A stretch of DNA of 64,000 nucleotides from Candidatus Zhuqueibacterota bacterium (GTDB taxonomy: Bacteria; Zhuqueibacterota; Zhuqueibacteria; Residuimicrobiales; Oceaniaggregativiventaceae), in NCBI GenBank assembly GCA_014728115.1, contig WJME01000232.1:1-64000 (forward strand). The letters are read 5' to 3'. The notes under the pieces were generated by a model, which was given only the letters and a program-made list of their open reading frames with translations, searched no databases and was not told the origin of the DNA. The first letter of the stretch is position 1; the number at the start of each line of letters is the position of its first letter. The translations under genes and the position numbers were made by a program. Positions 1-8,384 of the stretch are shown piece after piece.

Positions 1-2
1 AC

Positions 3-314
3 ACTCGGGGAATGAGTCAATATGCAGATGGTGGAATCGTCGCCACAAAACCTTACATTTCTTCAGCCAACTATATCGACAAAATGAGCGATTATTGCTC
101 TATGTGTATGTATCGAAAAAAGGAAAAAACTGTCCGGGATGCATGCCCTTTTAACAGTTTGTATTGGTCATTTCTTTATGAACACCGAGATCATCTGAGA
201 CATAATCCTCGCATGAGCATGGTTTACAGAATATGGGATCGTTTCAGCAGCGAAACACGTCACCACATTCTCAACAGAGCTCAGGAAATAAAAAAGAATG
301 CCGACACGCTTTAA
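3..314 (+). CDS. Fe-S cryptochrome/photolyase-related protein, C-terminal fragment
   Basis: This is the last ~100 residues of a gene that begins outside the window; the frame is open to the left edge, so the internal ATG at 12 is not the true start. The motifs MSQYADGG, KPYISSANYI and DACPFNSLYW are typical of the prokaryotic FeS-BCP/(6-4) photolyase-related family, a flavoprotein that repairs UV photoproducts. Three cysteines (C29, C32 and C45 counted from the ATG at 12) fit three of the four ligands of its 4Fe-4S cluster; the fourth would lie upstream. It converges on the light-sensing regulator gene, overlapping it by 4 bp. Photolyase genes are common targets of CarH/LitR regulators, which supports the assignment. 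Confidence 0.85.
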   Translation, partial: TRGMSQYADGGIVATKPYISSANYIDKMSDYCSMCMYRKKEKTVRDACPFNSLYWSFLYEHRDHLRHNPRMSMVYRIWDRFSSETRHHILNRAQEIKKNADTL

Positions 315-1270
315 ATGTCATGAACTTGTTTAAAATTTTCAAGCAACCGTTCCACTGCCGGATGATCAATGTTTAAATCCTGAAATCCGGCTCCGCCCAC
401 ATATACATCAGTGCCATACTCGTGCGCGATTTCCAACAATCGATCCAATTCACTTTGTGTTGCTCGTACATTGGGCACAAATGTGCTGGAAATATACAAA
501 CGCTTGGGAGTATACTTTTTGAACACACTGTCTATTCTAAAAGAAGGCGTATTTTGCCCGCTAAACATCACTTCAATGCCACGGGCCTCTAAAACATGAT
601 CCACCATTTTTAAGCCAATATCATGCAATTCATCAAACAGATTGACCAGTAATGCACGAAATCTCTTTTTCTTGGGAATTCGCACAATGCCCTGAAGTCG
701 AATGATACTATCCCGCATAACTTGAGTCGCCAGGTGCTCTTCTATTATAGTCAATTCACCTTTCATCCACATCAACCCAAGCCTGTGCATTACCGGAGTA
801 ATCAGCTCATCATAGATTGCATAAAGCGGATATTGGGCCAGATAAAGTCCATTTAAAATCTGTTGCACTTTATCTCTCCTGCTGGCAACAGCAAATTCAG
901 TACAATAGTCTATTAATGCACTCCAATCACCTTGAGTGATAGCCAGGCTGATATCCAGATCTCGTTTTGTCTCTAAGGGAAATAGATTGACACGAGGATT
1001 TTTATTCTCGTGTTCTTTGATAAACTCTACAAGATGATGCATAAAAAATTTTCGATGCCCTCCTGCAGTTTTGTGACACTTTAATTTTCCTTCCTCGGTC
1101 CATCTTTTTACAGTAGAGACGTTCACGCCGAGCATTTTTGCGACTTGAACGCTATTGAGCTCAGTAATCTCATTTTTCATCTGTACATTGCTATTTGAAA
1201 ACTGTTCAGCCATCGAATGATCCTCTTTTCCTAGTTTCGGGTCTGTTTGTTGTGCCATTGCCTCATTCAA
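311..1270 (-). CDS. CarH/LitR-type B12-dependent photoreceptor transcriptional repressor
   Basis: 319 aa. An N-terminal MerR-like winged helix (about residues 38-85, with VSTVKRWTEEGKL) is followed by a cobalamin-binding module. The signature W-x9-EH of light-sensing CarH proteins is present (W168, E178, H179), as is the lower-ligand motif E-x-H-x-x-G (E214, H216, G219). In this family adenosylcobalamin promotes a DNA-bound tetramer in the dark and light breaks it up, releasing repression. The start is TTG at 1270, with AAAGGA seven bases upstream; later ATG codons have poorer spacing. It lies 45 bp downstream of the SDR gene and is probably cotranscribed with it. The adjacent photolyase and divergent carotenoid genes are the expected regulon. 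A symbol is omitted because carH and litR names are both used. Confidence 0.9.
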   Translation of the reverse strand: MNEAMAQQTDPKLGKEDHSMAEQFSNSNVQMKNEITELNSVQVAKMLGVNVSTVKRWTEEGKLKCHKTAGGHRKFFMHHLVEFIKEHENKNPRVNLFPLETKRDLDISLAITQGDWSALIDYCTEFAVASRRDKVQQILNGLYLAQYPLYAIYDELITPVMHRLGLMWMKGELTIIEEHLATQVMRDSIIRLQGIVRIPKKKRFRALLVNLFDELHDIGLKMVDHVLEARGIEVMFSGQNTPSFRIDSVFKKYTPKRLYISSTFVPNVRATQSELDRLLEIAHEYGTDVYVGGAGFQDLNIDHPAVERLLENFKQVHDI

Positions 1271-1315
1271 TCATTCATCCTTTGTGTTGTTTGAAATCAA
1301 GTAAATCGTATAGAT

Positions 1316-2053
1316 TTACTTGATTTCCGCCAGCCCACCATCGACTCCCAGAGTCTGTCCTGTGATCCAATCGTTTTCGGGATCAAGAAAAAACATCAGA
1401 GCGCGTTTGATATCGTCAGTCTTTCCTATACGTTGCAATGGATGCATAGCAAGACTTGATTTGAGAGCATTTTCACTGCTCGTAATTCGCTCTGACATGC
1501 GAGTGTCTACCAATCCGGGAGCAATACAATTAACCCGGATTTTCTGGCTTGCATAGGTAGCCGCAGCTGACTTTGTAAGACCTATGACCCCTGCTTTAGC
1601 AGCTGCAATGGCTTCATGATTTGCCAGGCCCAATCGCGCGGCAGCCGAAGAGAGCAACACGATCGAGCCTCCCTCAGAACGCATAAAGCGTGTACAGGCA
1701 CGTACGAGCGCGAAAGAGCTGGTCAAATTTAGGGCAATTGTATCGTTCCATTCTTCTGCACGAGTCATATGCGCAGGCTTGAGCAAAATAGAGCCAGTGC
1801 AATTTACGGCACCGTAAATCGGTCCCATGGATTTTTGAACAGATTCTACAAAGATCTGAACTTGATCGATATCCCTGGAATCTACCTTTTGATGATAGGC
1901 CTGCCACTCTTTAGCTTTTTTCTCCAGTCGTTCCTCATCATGAAAGGCTGCAACGGCTAGTCGTGCTCCTTGATGATAAAGCTCGTCACAAAGACCCGAG
2001 CCAATACCCCCTGTTGCACCCAGAACTAAAATGGTTTTCTCTTTTATTCTCAT
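1316..2053 (-). CDS. Atypical short-chain dehydrogenase/reductase (light cluster)
   Basis: 245 aa, normal SDR length. The Rossmann motif GATGGIGSG is at residues 12-20 and Asn84 sits in NCTGS, where classical enzymes have NNAG. Ser135/136 and Lys153 are in place, but the catalytic Tyr position (four before Lys153) is Ile149, in the segment NHEAIAAAKAG. It may therefore not catalyse ordinary SDR redox chemistry. It is the first gene of the SDR-carH pair, divergent from the carotenoid operon. The promoter -10 box ends three bases before the ATG, so the message may be leaderless. Family assignment is firm; substrate and activity are unknown. Confidence 0.85.
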   Translation of the reverse strand: MRIKEKTILVLGATGGIGSGLCDELYHQGARLAVAAFHDEERLEKKAKEWQAYHQKVDSRDIDQVQIFVESVQKSMGPIYGAVNCTGSILLKPAHMTRAEEWNDTIALNLTSSFALVRACTRFMRSEGGSIVLLSSAAARLGLANHEAIAAAKAGVIGLTKSAAATYASQKIRVNCIAPGLVDTRMSERITSSENALKSSLAMHPLQRIGKTDDIKRALMFFLDPENDWITGQTLGVDGGLAEIK

Positions 2054-2056
2054 AAT

Positions 2057-2085
2057 AATATACTCACTATGTACCTAGCAATCAA
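2057..2085 (-). promoter_or_regulatory. Sigma-70-like promoter of the SDR-carH operon with a dyad in the spacer
   Basis: On the minus strand, TTGATT (2085-2080), a 17-bp spacer and TATATT (2062-2057). The spacer contains CTAGGTACATAG, a 12-bp dyad with 10 of 12 symmetric positions, centred on GTAC. MerR-family regulators often bind between -35 and -10, so this is a candidate CarH autoregulation site. The promoter call is from sequence; operator function is inference. Confidence 0.55.
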
Positions 2086-2104
2086 GCGATTTGAGCGATT
2101 TTTA

Positions 2105-2117
2105 GGGTTAACAACCC
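2105..2117. promoter_or_regulatory. Palindrome GGGTTaacAACCC in the divergent light-cluster promoter region
   Basis: Perfect 5-bp arms with a 3-bp centre, followed directly by a second small inverted repeat (ACCC-aaac-GGGT, 2114-2125). It overlaps a weak -35-like TTAACA that is followed 16 bp later by TATTTT on the plus strand, towards the carotenoid genes. Candidate operator. Confidence 0.35.
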
Positions 2118-2160
2118 AAACGGGTGATATATTTTATCTATTTTCATTCAGCCTGAATTT

Positions 2161-2176
2161 TTTGGAATATTCCAAA
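2161..2176. promoter_or_regulatory. Perfect 16-bp palindrome upstream of the carotenoid operon
   Basis: TTTGGAATATTCCAAA is fully self-complementary and lies 45 bp before the first start codon of the carotenoid operon. Its length and position fit a dimeric regulator site. The binding protein is unknown; the CarH-like protein next door is one candidate, although its other candidate site (GTAC core) looks different. Confidence 0.4.
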
Positions 2177-2221
2177 CATTTCCTTGCGTTTAATGTATCT
2201 AAATGAAAAAGGATGAATACG

Positions 2222-2809
2222 ATGAAACTTTATATCAAAATATCTATATTAGTGCTAACAACCCAACTAGCCGCGACCCCTTCCGATATGCTCGACAAAG
2301 CCAGAGACCTCTTTTATATCAGTGTCGAGAAACAAGATCGAACCTCAGAAGCGATTGACCTATTTGAAAAAATCGCCAGGGAAGATACGAGTCTGGTCGG
2401 GGTGTCGCAAACCTACATAGGAGCGTTAACAGCTTTAAAGGCAAAATATAGCTTTTGGCCTCACCAAAAATTATCCCACGCCAAAAAAGGGCTGAGTATC
2501 ATGGAGGCCGGAATTAAAAAGAGCTCTTCCAATATCGAAGCGTTGTTTATTTATGGCTCGACGTGTCATTATCTTCCGTTTTTCTTTAATAAAGGAGACG
2601 AAGCCCAAAAAACATTCGTAAAAATTGCAGATCTCTTGCCTGAAAAATTCCATAACTATGACTCGGAAATGATTCTCAACGTGGTCGACTTTCTTCTTGA
2701 AAAAGCAGAACTGGGCCCCCAAAATCAGGAGAACATACAGTCAATACGCATCCAGCTCTTAGCGGATGGACAACTCGTTGAGAACTCGGATTCTATTGGA
2801 GGATCATGA
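2222..2809 (+). CDS. Exported protein of unknown function, first gene of the carotenoid operon
   Basis: 195 aa from the ATG at 2222, chosen because AAAAAGGA lies eight bases upstream; the ATG at 2213 would sit on top of that site. An N-terminal hydrophobic stretch (about residues 4-18) looks like a signal peptide. The rest is helical and TPR-like (MLDKARDLFY, EAIDLFEKIAR and later pairs). Its stop overlaps the crtYcd start (ATGA), so the two are translationally coupled. No catalytic motif is seen. A periplasmic scaffold or pigment-handling role is possible, but that is inferred only from location. Confidence 0.7.
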   Translation: MKLYIKISILVLTTQLAATPSDMLDKARDLFYISVEKQDRTSEAIDLFEKIAREDTSLVGVSQTYIGALTALKAKYSFWPHQKLSHAKKGLSIMEAGIKKSSSNIEALFIYGSTCHYLPFFFNKGDEAQKTFVKIADLLPEKFHNYDSEMILNVVDFLLEKAELGPQNQENIQSIRIQLLADGQLVENSDSIGGS

Positions 2810-3480
2810 AAACCGAGTATCTTTTATTCAATCTGGTCATCATTCTTGGACCACTGGCACTCAGCTTTGACCGCAAAGTTCATTTTGTGACAAAGTGGCC
2901 CAAGGCATTTATCGCCTCCCTCATAACCTTGATACCCTTTATTATGTGGGATAGCCTCGTAACCGGCAGACATTGGTGGTTCAACAAAAACTTTACCCTT
3001 GATTTTCGTTTGCTGGGACTCCCTCTTGAAGAGTGGTTATTTTTTATCACGGTTCCCTTTGCTACCATGTTTATCTGGCAAATATTAAATGACTATATGA
3101 GAAATCGTTCGGCCCCACGTCGCTGGCTTTATACCCTTTTATATTTATTTACGCTGCCAGGCATCTTTTTTTGGCTACAGGGCAAAGAATACACAGCGCT
3201 TGTTTCTATTGCACTCGTCCTGGTCGCGATCTTTGATAGAGTTTTGGAAACCCATATACTGGAGCGACGTCAGCTATATCCGTTTCTCGGCATCCTTGTA
3301 GGATTAATCCTTATTTTCAATGGTTACCTTACTGCACGACCCGTTGTTCTATATGATCCGGCTTTTCAACTCGATTTCAGAATTATCACCATACCCATTG
3401 AAGATTTTTTTTATGGGATATCCCATGTTTTACTATCTGTGATCATCTATGAGAAACTTTTGGGAATCGATCATGAATAA
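2806..3480 (+). CDS. crtYcd: Lycopene beta-cyclase, fused CrtYc-CrtYd type
   Basis: 224 aa integral membrane protein with about seven hydrophobic segments. It contains two copies of the family motif: PLEEWLFF in the first half and PIEDFFYG in the second, the mark of fused heterodimeric-type cyclases (CrtYc+CrtYd). It forms beta-ionone rings from lycopene psi-ends in the membrane. The presence of ψ-end-modifying genes downstream (cruF, crtD) suggests it acts on one end only, giving a gamma-carotene-type backbone. It is coupled to its neighbours on both sides by overlapping start and stop codons. Confidence 0.88.
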   Translation: MKTEYLLFNLVIILGPLALSFDRKVHFVTKWPKAFIASLITLIPFIMWDSLVTGRHWWFNKNFTLDFRLLGLPLEEWLFFITVPFATMFIWQILNDYMRNRSAPRRWLYTLLYLFTLPGIFFWLQGKEYTALVSIALVLVAIFDRVLETHILERRQLYPFLGILVGLILIFNGYLTARPVVLYDPAFQLDFRIITIPIEDFFYGISHVLLSVIIYEKLLGIDHE

Positions 3481-4942
3481 ACGTGTCGCCGTCATTGGAG
3501 GAGGACTGGGTGGCTTGTCCGGCGCTATTTACCTGGCCCGACTGGGCTATCAGGTAGATCTCTATGAACAAAACCAACAGGTTGGCGGAAAAATGGGCGA
3601 GTGGCAGTCTAGTGGCTTTCGTTTCGACACAGGCCCTTCTCTTCTTACCATGCCGTTTGTGATCGAGGATCTTTTCGAATCTTCTTCTGTTGATTTACGC
3701 GATACAGTCCTCCCATTCATCCCCATCGAACCGGTATGCCGATATTTTTTTCCCGATTCGTCAATTTTGGATACCTTTGTCGACAGAGAAAAAATGCGCA
3801 ATGCTGTGAATGCTTTTTCTCCCCAGAGTGCAGAACAGATCGACCAATTTCTAAATTATTCAAAGCGAATCTATGATATCACTCACGATTTGTTTGTTAC
3901 TCATCCTGTCCACGAATTTTCAACCTTGTTCAAGATAAAAACCTGGACCTCTTTGCTACGGTTTTGGCAAATCGATCCCTTTCGAACGGTTCATCAGAGC
4001 ACAAAACGGTTTTTTGATGATGACAGACTCGTTCAACTGTTTGATCGATATGCGACCTATAATGGCTCGAATCCGTTTCAAGCTCCAGCGACACTAAATA
4101 TCATCCCTTATGTAGAGTTTGGACTTGGGAGTTATTACGTAAAAGGCGGGATGATTAAATTGATTCATGCTTTGGAAAAACGGGCAAAATATCTGGGCGT
4201 CAATATTCATTTGAATCGTCGGGTCGAGCGTATCGAACACAATGACGAATCAGTGCAAGGTTTAAGCGTCAACAATACCTTTATCCCTTATTCCAACATC
4301 CTGTGCAATGCAGATGTTGTCGATACGTTTACCCGCTTGGTGAAAAAAAAGCATAAATATGACAAATTGGAACCTTCCTTATCAGGATTGGTATTTTTAT
4401 GGGGGATCGACCGCTCATTTCCTCAACTCGCTCATCATAATATCTTTTTTTCAGATGATTATGAGCAGGAATTCCGACAACTTTTTAACACCAAAACTGC
4501 ACCGCTTGACCCGACCGTTTATGTATCCATCACCTGCAAAAGCGATCCATCTCATGCACCAGAGGGAAATGAAAACTGGTTTGTTCTGGTCAATATGCCA
4601 TATTTGACAAAAGACCAGGACTGGAGTCAAATCGCTGTTCAAACCAAAAAAACCATTCTCAGCAAGCTCGAGAAATATGGTCTGGCTATCAAAAACCATA
4701 TCGTCACTGAAAAACAAATCTCACCCCCCGATTATCAAACACACTATGGCAGTAACAAAGGAAGCATTTACGGGATATCCTCCAATACGCCCAGCATGGC
4801 CTTTCGCAGACCGGCAAATAGATATAAAGGCTTGAAAGGTCTCTATTTCGCAGGAGGCTCTGCACACCCGGGCGGAGGAATACCTCTGACACTATTGTCT
4901 GGAAAAATGGCAGCAGAACTGTTGCATAAATACAGTATATAG
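3473..4942 (+). CDS. crtD: CrtD-type carotenoid 3,4-desaturase
   Basis: 489 aa from the ATG at 3473, preceded by GGGA with seven bases spacing; it overlaps the crtYcd stop. The FAD motif VIGGGLGGLSGAIYLA is at the N-terminus, and a C-terminal amine-oxidase motif reads LYFAGGSAHPGGGIP. It is a paralogue of the crtI gene that follows, but has features of the Bacteroidota CrtD group (HHNIFFSDDYEQEF, GSIYGISSNTPSM). CrtD introduces the 3',4' double bond after C-1' hydration. The two desaturases are separated by similarity patterns only, so swapped roles remain possible. Confidence 0.78.
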   Translation: MNKRVAVIGGGLGGLSGAIYLARLGYQVDLYEQNQQVGGKMGEWQSSGFRFDTGPSLLTMPFVIEDLFESSSVDLRDTVLPFIPIEPVCRYFFPDSSILDTFVDREKMRNAVNAFSPQSAEQIDQFLNYSKRIYDITHDLFVTHPVHEFSTLFKIKTWTSLLRFWQIDPFRTVHQSTKRFFDDDRLVQLFDRYATYNGSNPFQAPATLNIIPYVEFGLGSYYVKGGMIKLIHALEKRAKYLGVNIHLNRRVERIEHNDESVQGLSVNNTFIPYSNILCNADVVDTFTRLVKKKHKYDKLEPSLSGLVFLWGIDRSFPQLAHHNIFFSDDYEQEFRQLFNTKTAPLDPTVYVSITCKSDPSHAPEGNENWFVLVNMPYLTKDQDWSQIAVQTKKTILSKLEKYGLAIKNHIVTEKQISPPDYQTHYGSNKGSIYGISSNTPSMAFRRPANRYKGLKGLYFAGGSAHPGGGIPLTLLSGKMAAELLHKYSI

Positions 4943-4979
4943 CCCCAAATGCGCGTTTTGCGCGTTTTTTTGGGGTTTT
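4943..4979 (+). terminator. Hairpin with T-run between crtD and crtI
   Basis: CCCCAAA (4943-4949) pairs with TTTGGGG (4969-4975), with an inner GCGC/GCGC helix, followed by TTTT. It starts immediately after the crtD stop. As a terminator it would be partial or regulated, because crtI and later genes continue in the same direction with no obvious new promoter. Confidence 0.55.
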
Positions 4980-5034
4980 AGGAAATATTTTGCCCATAAA
5001 TAGGGTTATCGTTTATGAAAACAAGAGGATGATT

Positions 5035-6513
5035 ATGAACATCACAGTAATCGGATCAGGGTTTGGAGGATTGGCTATTGCTATACGAATGCAAGCACAA
5101 GGTCACCAGGTAACCCTGCTGGAAAAAAACCAACATGTCGGAGGACATGCTTACCCATTGCACAAAAAGGGTTACTCTTTTGATATGGGGCCTTCCTTGA
5201 TCACTGCCCCGGAAATTATCGAGAGAATTTTTGCAAAGGCAGGTAAAAAACTGGACGATTATGTAGAGATGACTCGCCTGGATCCGTTTTACCGTATCTA
5301 TTTTCATGATCATACTTTTATTGATTATGTCGATGACAGCGAACGCATGAAAGAACAAATGATGCGTACGAGTCCTAAAGATGCAGAAAATTATGACCGG
5401 TTTATGCAGGCATCCAAAGGAATATATGAGGCCGTTATCAAGGATGGACTCGGTTCCACTCCCTTTATGGATATCAAAACAAATCTCTCCTTTGTTCCGC
5501 GTGCTTTGAAACTCAATGCTCTTTTGCCGGTTTTTAGTTTCGTCAAACGATACTTTAAGGATCCTCGACATCAATTCACCTTTTCTTTTCATCCGTTGTT
5601 TATCGGAGGCAACCCCTTTCGTGCGCCTTCTGTCTATTTGATGATTCCTTATCTGGAAAAAACCGGGGGCGTATGGTTCACAAAGGGTGGAATGTATAGC
5701 CTGGTTCGAGCCTTTGAAACTCTCTTTAAAGAGTTGGGAGGAACCGTTCACACCCAAACACCTGCAAAAGAAATCATTGTCACTAATGGCAAAGCCACTG
5801 CGGTTCGAACAGAGAGAGAAACGCTGCCTTCTGATATAGTCATCTCTAACGCCGATATCGTGCATACCTATAAAGATCTGATCCCCAGTGTGCATCGAAA
5901 AAAATGGAGTGATAAAAAACTGGATTCGCTGGATATCGGCATGAGCGCTTTTTTGATTTATCTGGGTGTTAAAAAACAATATCCAAAACTCAAACACCAT
6001 ACCTTAATTTTGTCCCATCGTTACAAAGAATTGGTGACAGATATTTTTGATAAAAAGATTCTGCCAGATGATTTTAGCATGTATTTACACGCCCCAACCC
6101 GCACAGATCCGGATATGGCTCCTCCGGGTTGCGAAAGCATGTATGTTCTGATTCCCGTTGCCAACCTCCAATCCGGAATCGATTGGGATGAAAAAGCACA
6201 ACCATTTGCTCAGGTCATCCTAAATTATTTACAAAATGACTTTGGGCTTGAAGATTTGCAAAAAAATATCGAGGTGATGGAAATCTTTACACCAAAAGAT
6301 TTTCTTCACAAGGCCAACTCTACCTATGGTAGCGCCTGGGGAGTTGAACCCAAATTAACCCAAACGGCCTATTTCAGACCCCATAATCGTAGCGAAGATA
6401 TCTCAAATCTGTACTTTGTAGGTGCAGGTACCCATCCCGGGGCGGGGTTACCAGGGGTCATGCTCACGGCCGAGACCACAGAAAATGTTATCCATCAAGA
6501 TTTGAGGGGGTGA
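5035..6513 (+). CDS. crtI: Phytoene desaturase (CrtI)
   Basis: 492 aa. The start ATG at 5035 has AGAGG six bases upstream. The N-terminal dinucleotide-binding motif is VIGSGFGGLAIAIRM and the C-terminal bacterial phytoene dehydrogenase signature is NLYFVGAGTHPGAGLPGV. The stretches DFSMYLHAPTRTDP and APPGCESMYVLIPV are characteristic of true CrtI. It converts phytoene to lycopene at the membrane using FAD. Its stop overlaps the region of the crtB start, so crtI and crtB are probably coupled. Confidence 0.9.
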   Translation: MNITVIGSGFGGLAIAIRMQAQGHQVTLLEKNQHVGGHAYPLHKKGYSFDMGPSLITAPEIIERIFAKAGKKLDDYVEMTRLDPFYRIYFHDHTFIDYVDDSERMKEQMMRTSPKDAENYDRFMQASKGIYEAVIKDGLGSTPFMDIKTNLSFVPRALKLNALLPVFSFVKRYFKDPRHQFTFSFHPLFIGGNPFRAPSVYLMIPYLEKTGGVWFTKGGMYSLVRAFETLFKELGGTVHTQTPAKEIIVTNGKATAVRTERETLPSDIVISNADIVHTYKDLIPSVHRKKWSDKKLDSLDIGMSAFLIYLGVKKQYPKLKHHTLILSHRYKELVTDIFDKKILPDDFSMYLHAPTRTDPDMAPPGCESMYVLIPVANLQSGIDWDEKAQPFAQVILNYLQNDFGLEDLQKNIEVMEIFTPKDFLHKANSTYGSAWGVEPKLTQTAYFRPHNRSEDISNLYFVGAGTHPGAGLPGVMLTAETTENVIHQDLRG

Positions 6514-6518
6514 GTCGT

Positions 6519-7430
6519 TTGTATTTTAAAAGCACTAAATTAAACCAAACAGCATTCGAGTATGCCAAGCAACTGACTGCCCATCATGCAAAGAGCTTTT
6601 ATTTATCGGCTCGTTTTTTACCATCGGAAAAGCGGTGGGCGACCTATGCGTTATATGGTTTTTGCAGATATGCAGACAATCTTATCGATGTTCCCAGAGA
6701 TCGTTCAACCAATGAACTCTTGTCTGAATTGCATTATTTGCAATCAGAACTCGTCACCGGATACCGTACCGGCGAATCGCAGCATCCCATTGTTCATCCT
6801 TTTGTGCTGACTGCGAAAAAATTTAAAATCCCTATCGAGTATCCTCTCGATCTGATCAAGGGCGTGGAAATGGACTTGCAAAAGACAAGATATGTAACGT
6901 TTGATGACCTCTATATATTTTGCTATCGTGTCGCGGGTGTGGTTGGATTGATGATGACCCATCTCCTCGGATATCGTGACAAATCCGCCTTTATCTATGC
7001 TGAAAAACTCGGCGTGGCCATGCAATTGACCAATATCCTGCGCGATATCAAAGAAGATAAAGATATGGGTCGTATCTATTTACCTCAGGAAGATCTAAAT
7101 ACATTCGGTGTGACCGAAAGACAACTCTTGAACGAACAATTTGATAAAAACTTTTATGACATGATGAATTTTCAGGTCAATCGTGCCACCGAATACTATA
7201 TGGAAGCCAATAAAGGAATTCCTCTCTTGGCGACTGACTCTCAATTTGCCATATATTCGGCAAGCAAGATCTATGGCGGAATATTGACTAAAATTATTTC
7301 ACAAAATTTTAATCCATTTATGGGACGGGTATATGTACCCGGGTTTAGAAAATTCGGAATCTTGTTCAGTGAAATTCTTAAAACCAAAATCATGACCATG
7401 CAAGAACGTTTGTTGCCTGCATCGTCCTGA
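6519..7430 (+). CDS. crtB: Phytoene synthase
   Basis: 303 aa from the TTG at 6519, which has GAGGGGG eight bases upstream. An in-frame GTG at 6510 would leave no spacing to that site, though it cannot be excluded. Two Asp-rich motifs are present: CRYADNLID near the N-terminus (the second Asp of the usual DDxxD is Asn) and LRDIKED, followed by MGRIYLPQEDL. The enzyme joins two geranylgeranyl diphosphates to phytoene. The expected crtE supplying that precursor is not in the window. Confidence 0.92.
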   Translation: MYFKSTKLNQTAFEYAKQLTAHHAKSFYLSARFLPSEKRWATYALYGFCRYADNLIDVPRDRSTNELLSELHYLQSELVTGYRTGESQHPIVHPFVLTAKKFKIPIEYPLDLIKGVEMDLQKTRYVTFDDLYIFCYRVAGVVGLMMTHLLGYRDKSAFIYAEKLGVAMQLTNILRDIKEDKDMGRIYLPQEDLNTFGVTERQLLNEQFDKNFYDMMNFQVNRATEYYMEANKGIPLLATDSQFAIYSASKIYGGILTKIISQNFNPFMGRVYVPGFRKFGILFSEILKTKIMTMQERLLPASS

Positions 7431-7454
7431 TATGTAATTGAAATTGAGGGACAG

Positions 7455-8237
7455 TTGGCCGACTATGCTAATTCATTGGGAAAAAAAACTGACTCGTGTG
7501 TTTACTGGACAATGAAAGTTTCGTATTCTGTTTGGGCTGACAAAATATTAAATATTTACTTGACCCGGCTTGTTCGATCACATTTTCATTCTATCACACT
7601 GCTGGGCAAAGATCCGGTATTGGATCAAAACAAGCCTGTACTGTTGATCCCAAACCACAGTAGTTGGTGGGATGGATTTTTTATATACAAGCTGAATAAA
7701 CTCCTCTGGCAACGACGTTTGTTTATCATGATGCTGGAAAGTCAGCTGAGCAAAAACCGTTTTTTTGCACGAGTCGGAGCATATTCCATTGCACCTGGCC
7801 GACCCAAAAAAGTATTGAGCAGTCTTAATTATACCGTAAATCTCTTGCACTCTCCCCTCAACCCGGTGGTCTGTATGTTTCCTCAAGGGGAATTGGTGCC
7901 AGGTCATGTGCGTCCTGTTCGATTTCGCAGGGGAACAGACTGGATCCAATCAAAATTGCACCAGCCCGTTCAAATACTCCTTCTCGGCATGAAAATCGTT
8001 TACCTGCAAGACCAATATCCGGATGTCCTGTGCCGATTTTCAGCGCCGTATGCTGCATCTTTTGATTCACCAATACCAGCATTACAACTTGAAAATGATC
8101 TCAACGATCTACTGACCACACTCGACAAAGAGACCCATGACCTCTACCCCAGGGGAGTGCAACTTTTTACCGGCAAGCCCTCTGTTAATGAACGGATGGC
8201 AAGGCTGAATCCATTTAATAAAAAACACACTCGTTGA
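7455..8237 (+). CDS. PlsC-family acyltransferase, probably carotenoid-linked
   Basis: 260 aa if the TTG at 7455 is used (GAGGG four bases upstream). The ATG at 7512 is an alternative, so the start is uncertain. The H-x4-D acyltransferase motif is NHSSWWD, and a second block FPQGELVPG corresponds to FPEGT of lysophosphatidate acyltransferases. It lies between crtB and the GT2 gene in an otherwise purely carotenoid operon. I infer that it acylates the carotenoid glycoside or delivers fatty acid to it; an ordinary phospholipid role remains possible. Confidence 0.75.
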   Translation: MADYANSLGKKTDSCVYWTMKVSYSVWADKILNIYLTRLVRSHFHSITLLGKDPVLDQNKPVLLIPNHSSWWDGFFIYKLNKLLWQRRLFIMMLESQLSKNRFFARVGAYSIAPGRPKKVLSSLNYTVNLLHSPLNPVVCMFPQGELVPGHVRPVRFRRGTDWIQSKLHQPVQILLLGMKIVYLQDQYPDVLCRFSAPYAASFDSPIPALQLENDLNDLLTTLDKETHDLYPRGVQLFTGKPSVNERMARLNPFNKKHTR

Positions 8238-8384
8238 AGAACAGAGATGCAATCCGTGGATTTGAACAAACCTTACAATCTCTTTTCAGACTTGCGAAAA
8301 ATGAAATATCTTCCCCTAAAATAATGGTTTACTAAGACAAAACAGTAATCGTCTGACGGGGCACCAAAACACTCTGGTTTTTAT

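Noticed and set aside
5056-6000. 314-codon ORF antisense to crtI
   Set aside because: It lies wholly inside a gene with clear homology, and its translation has no recognisable motif; codon-pattern shadow.
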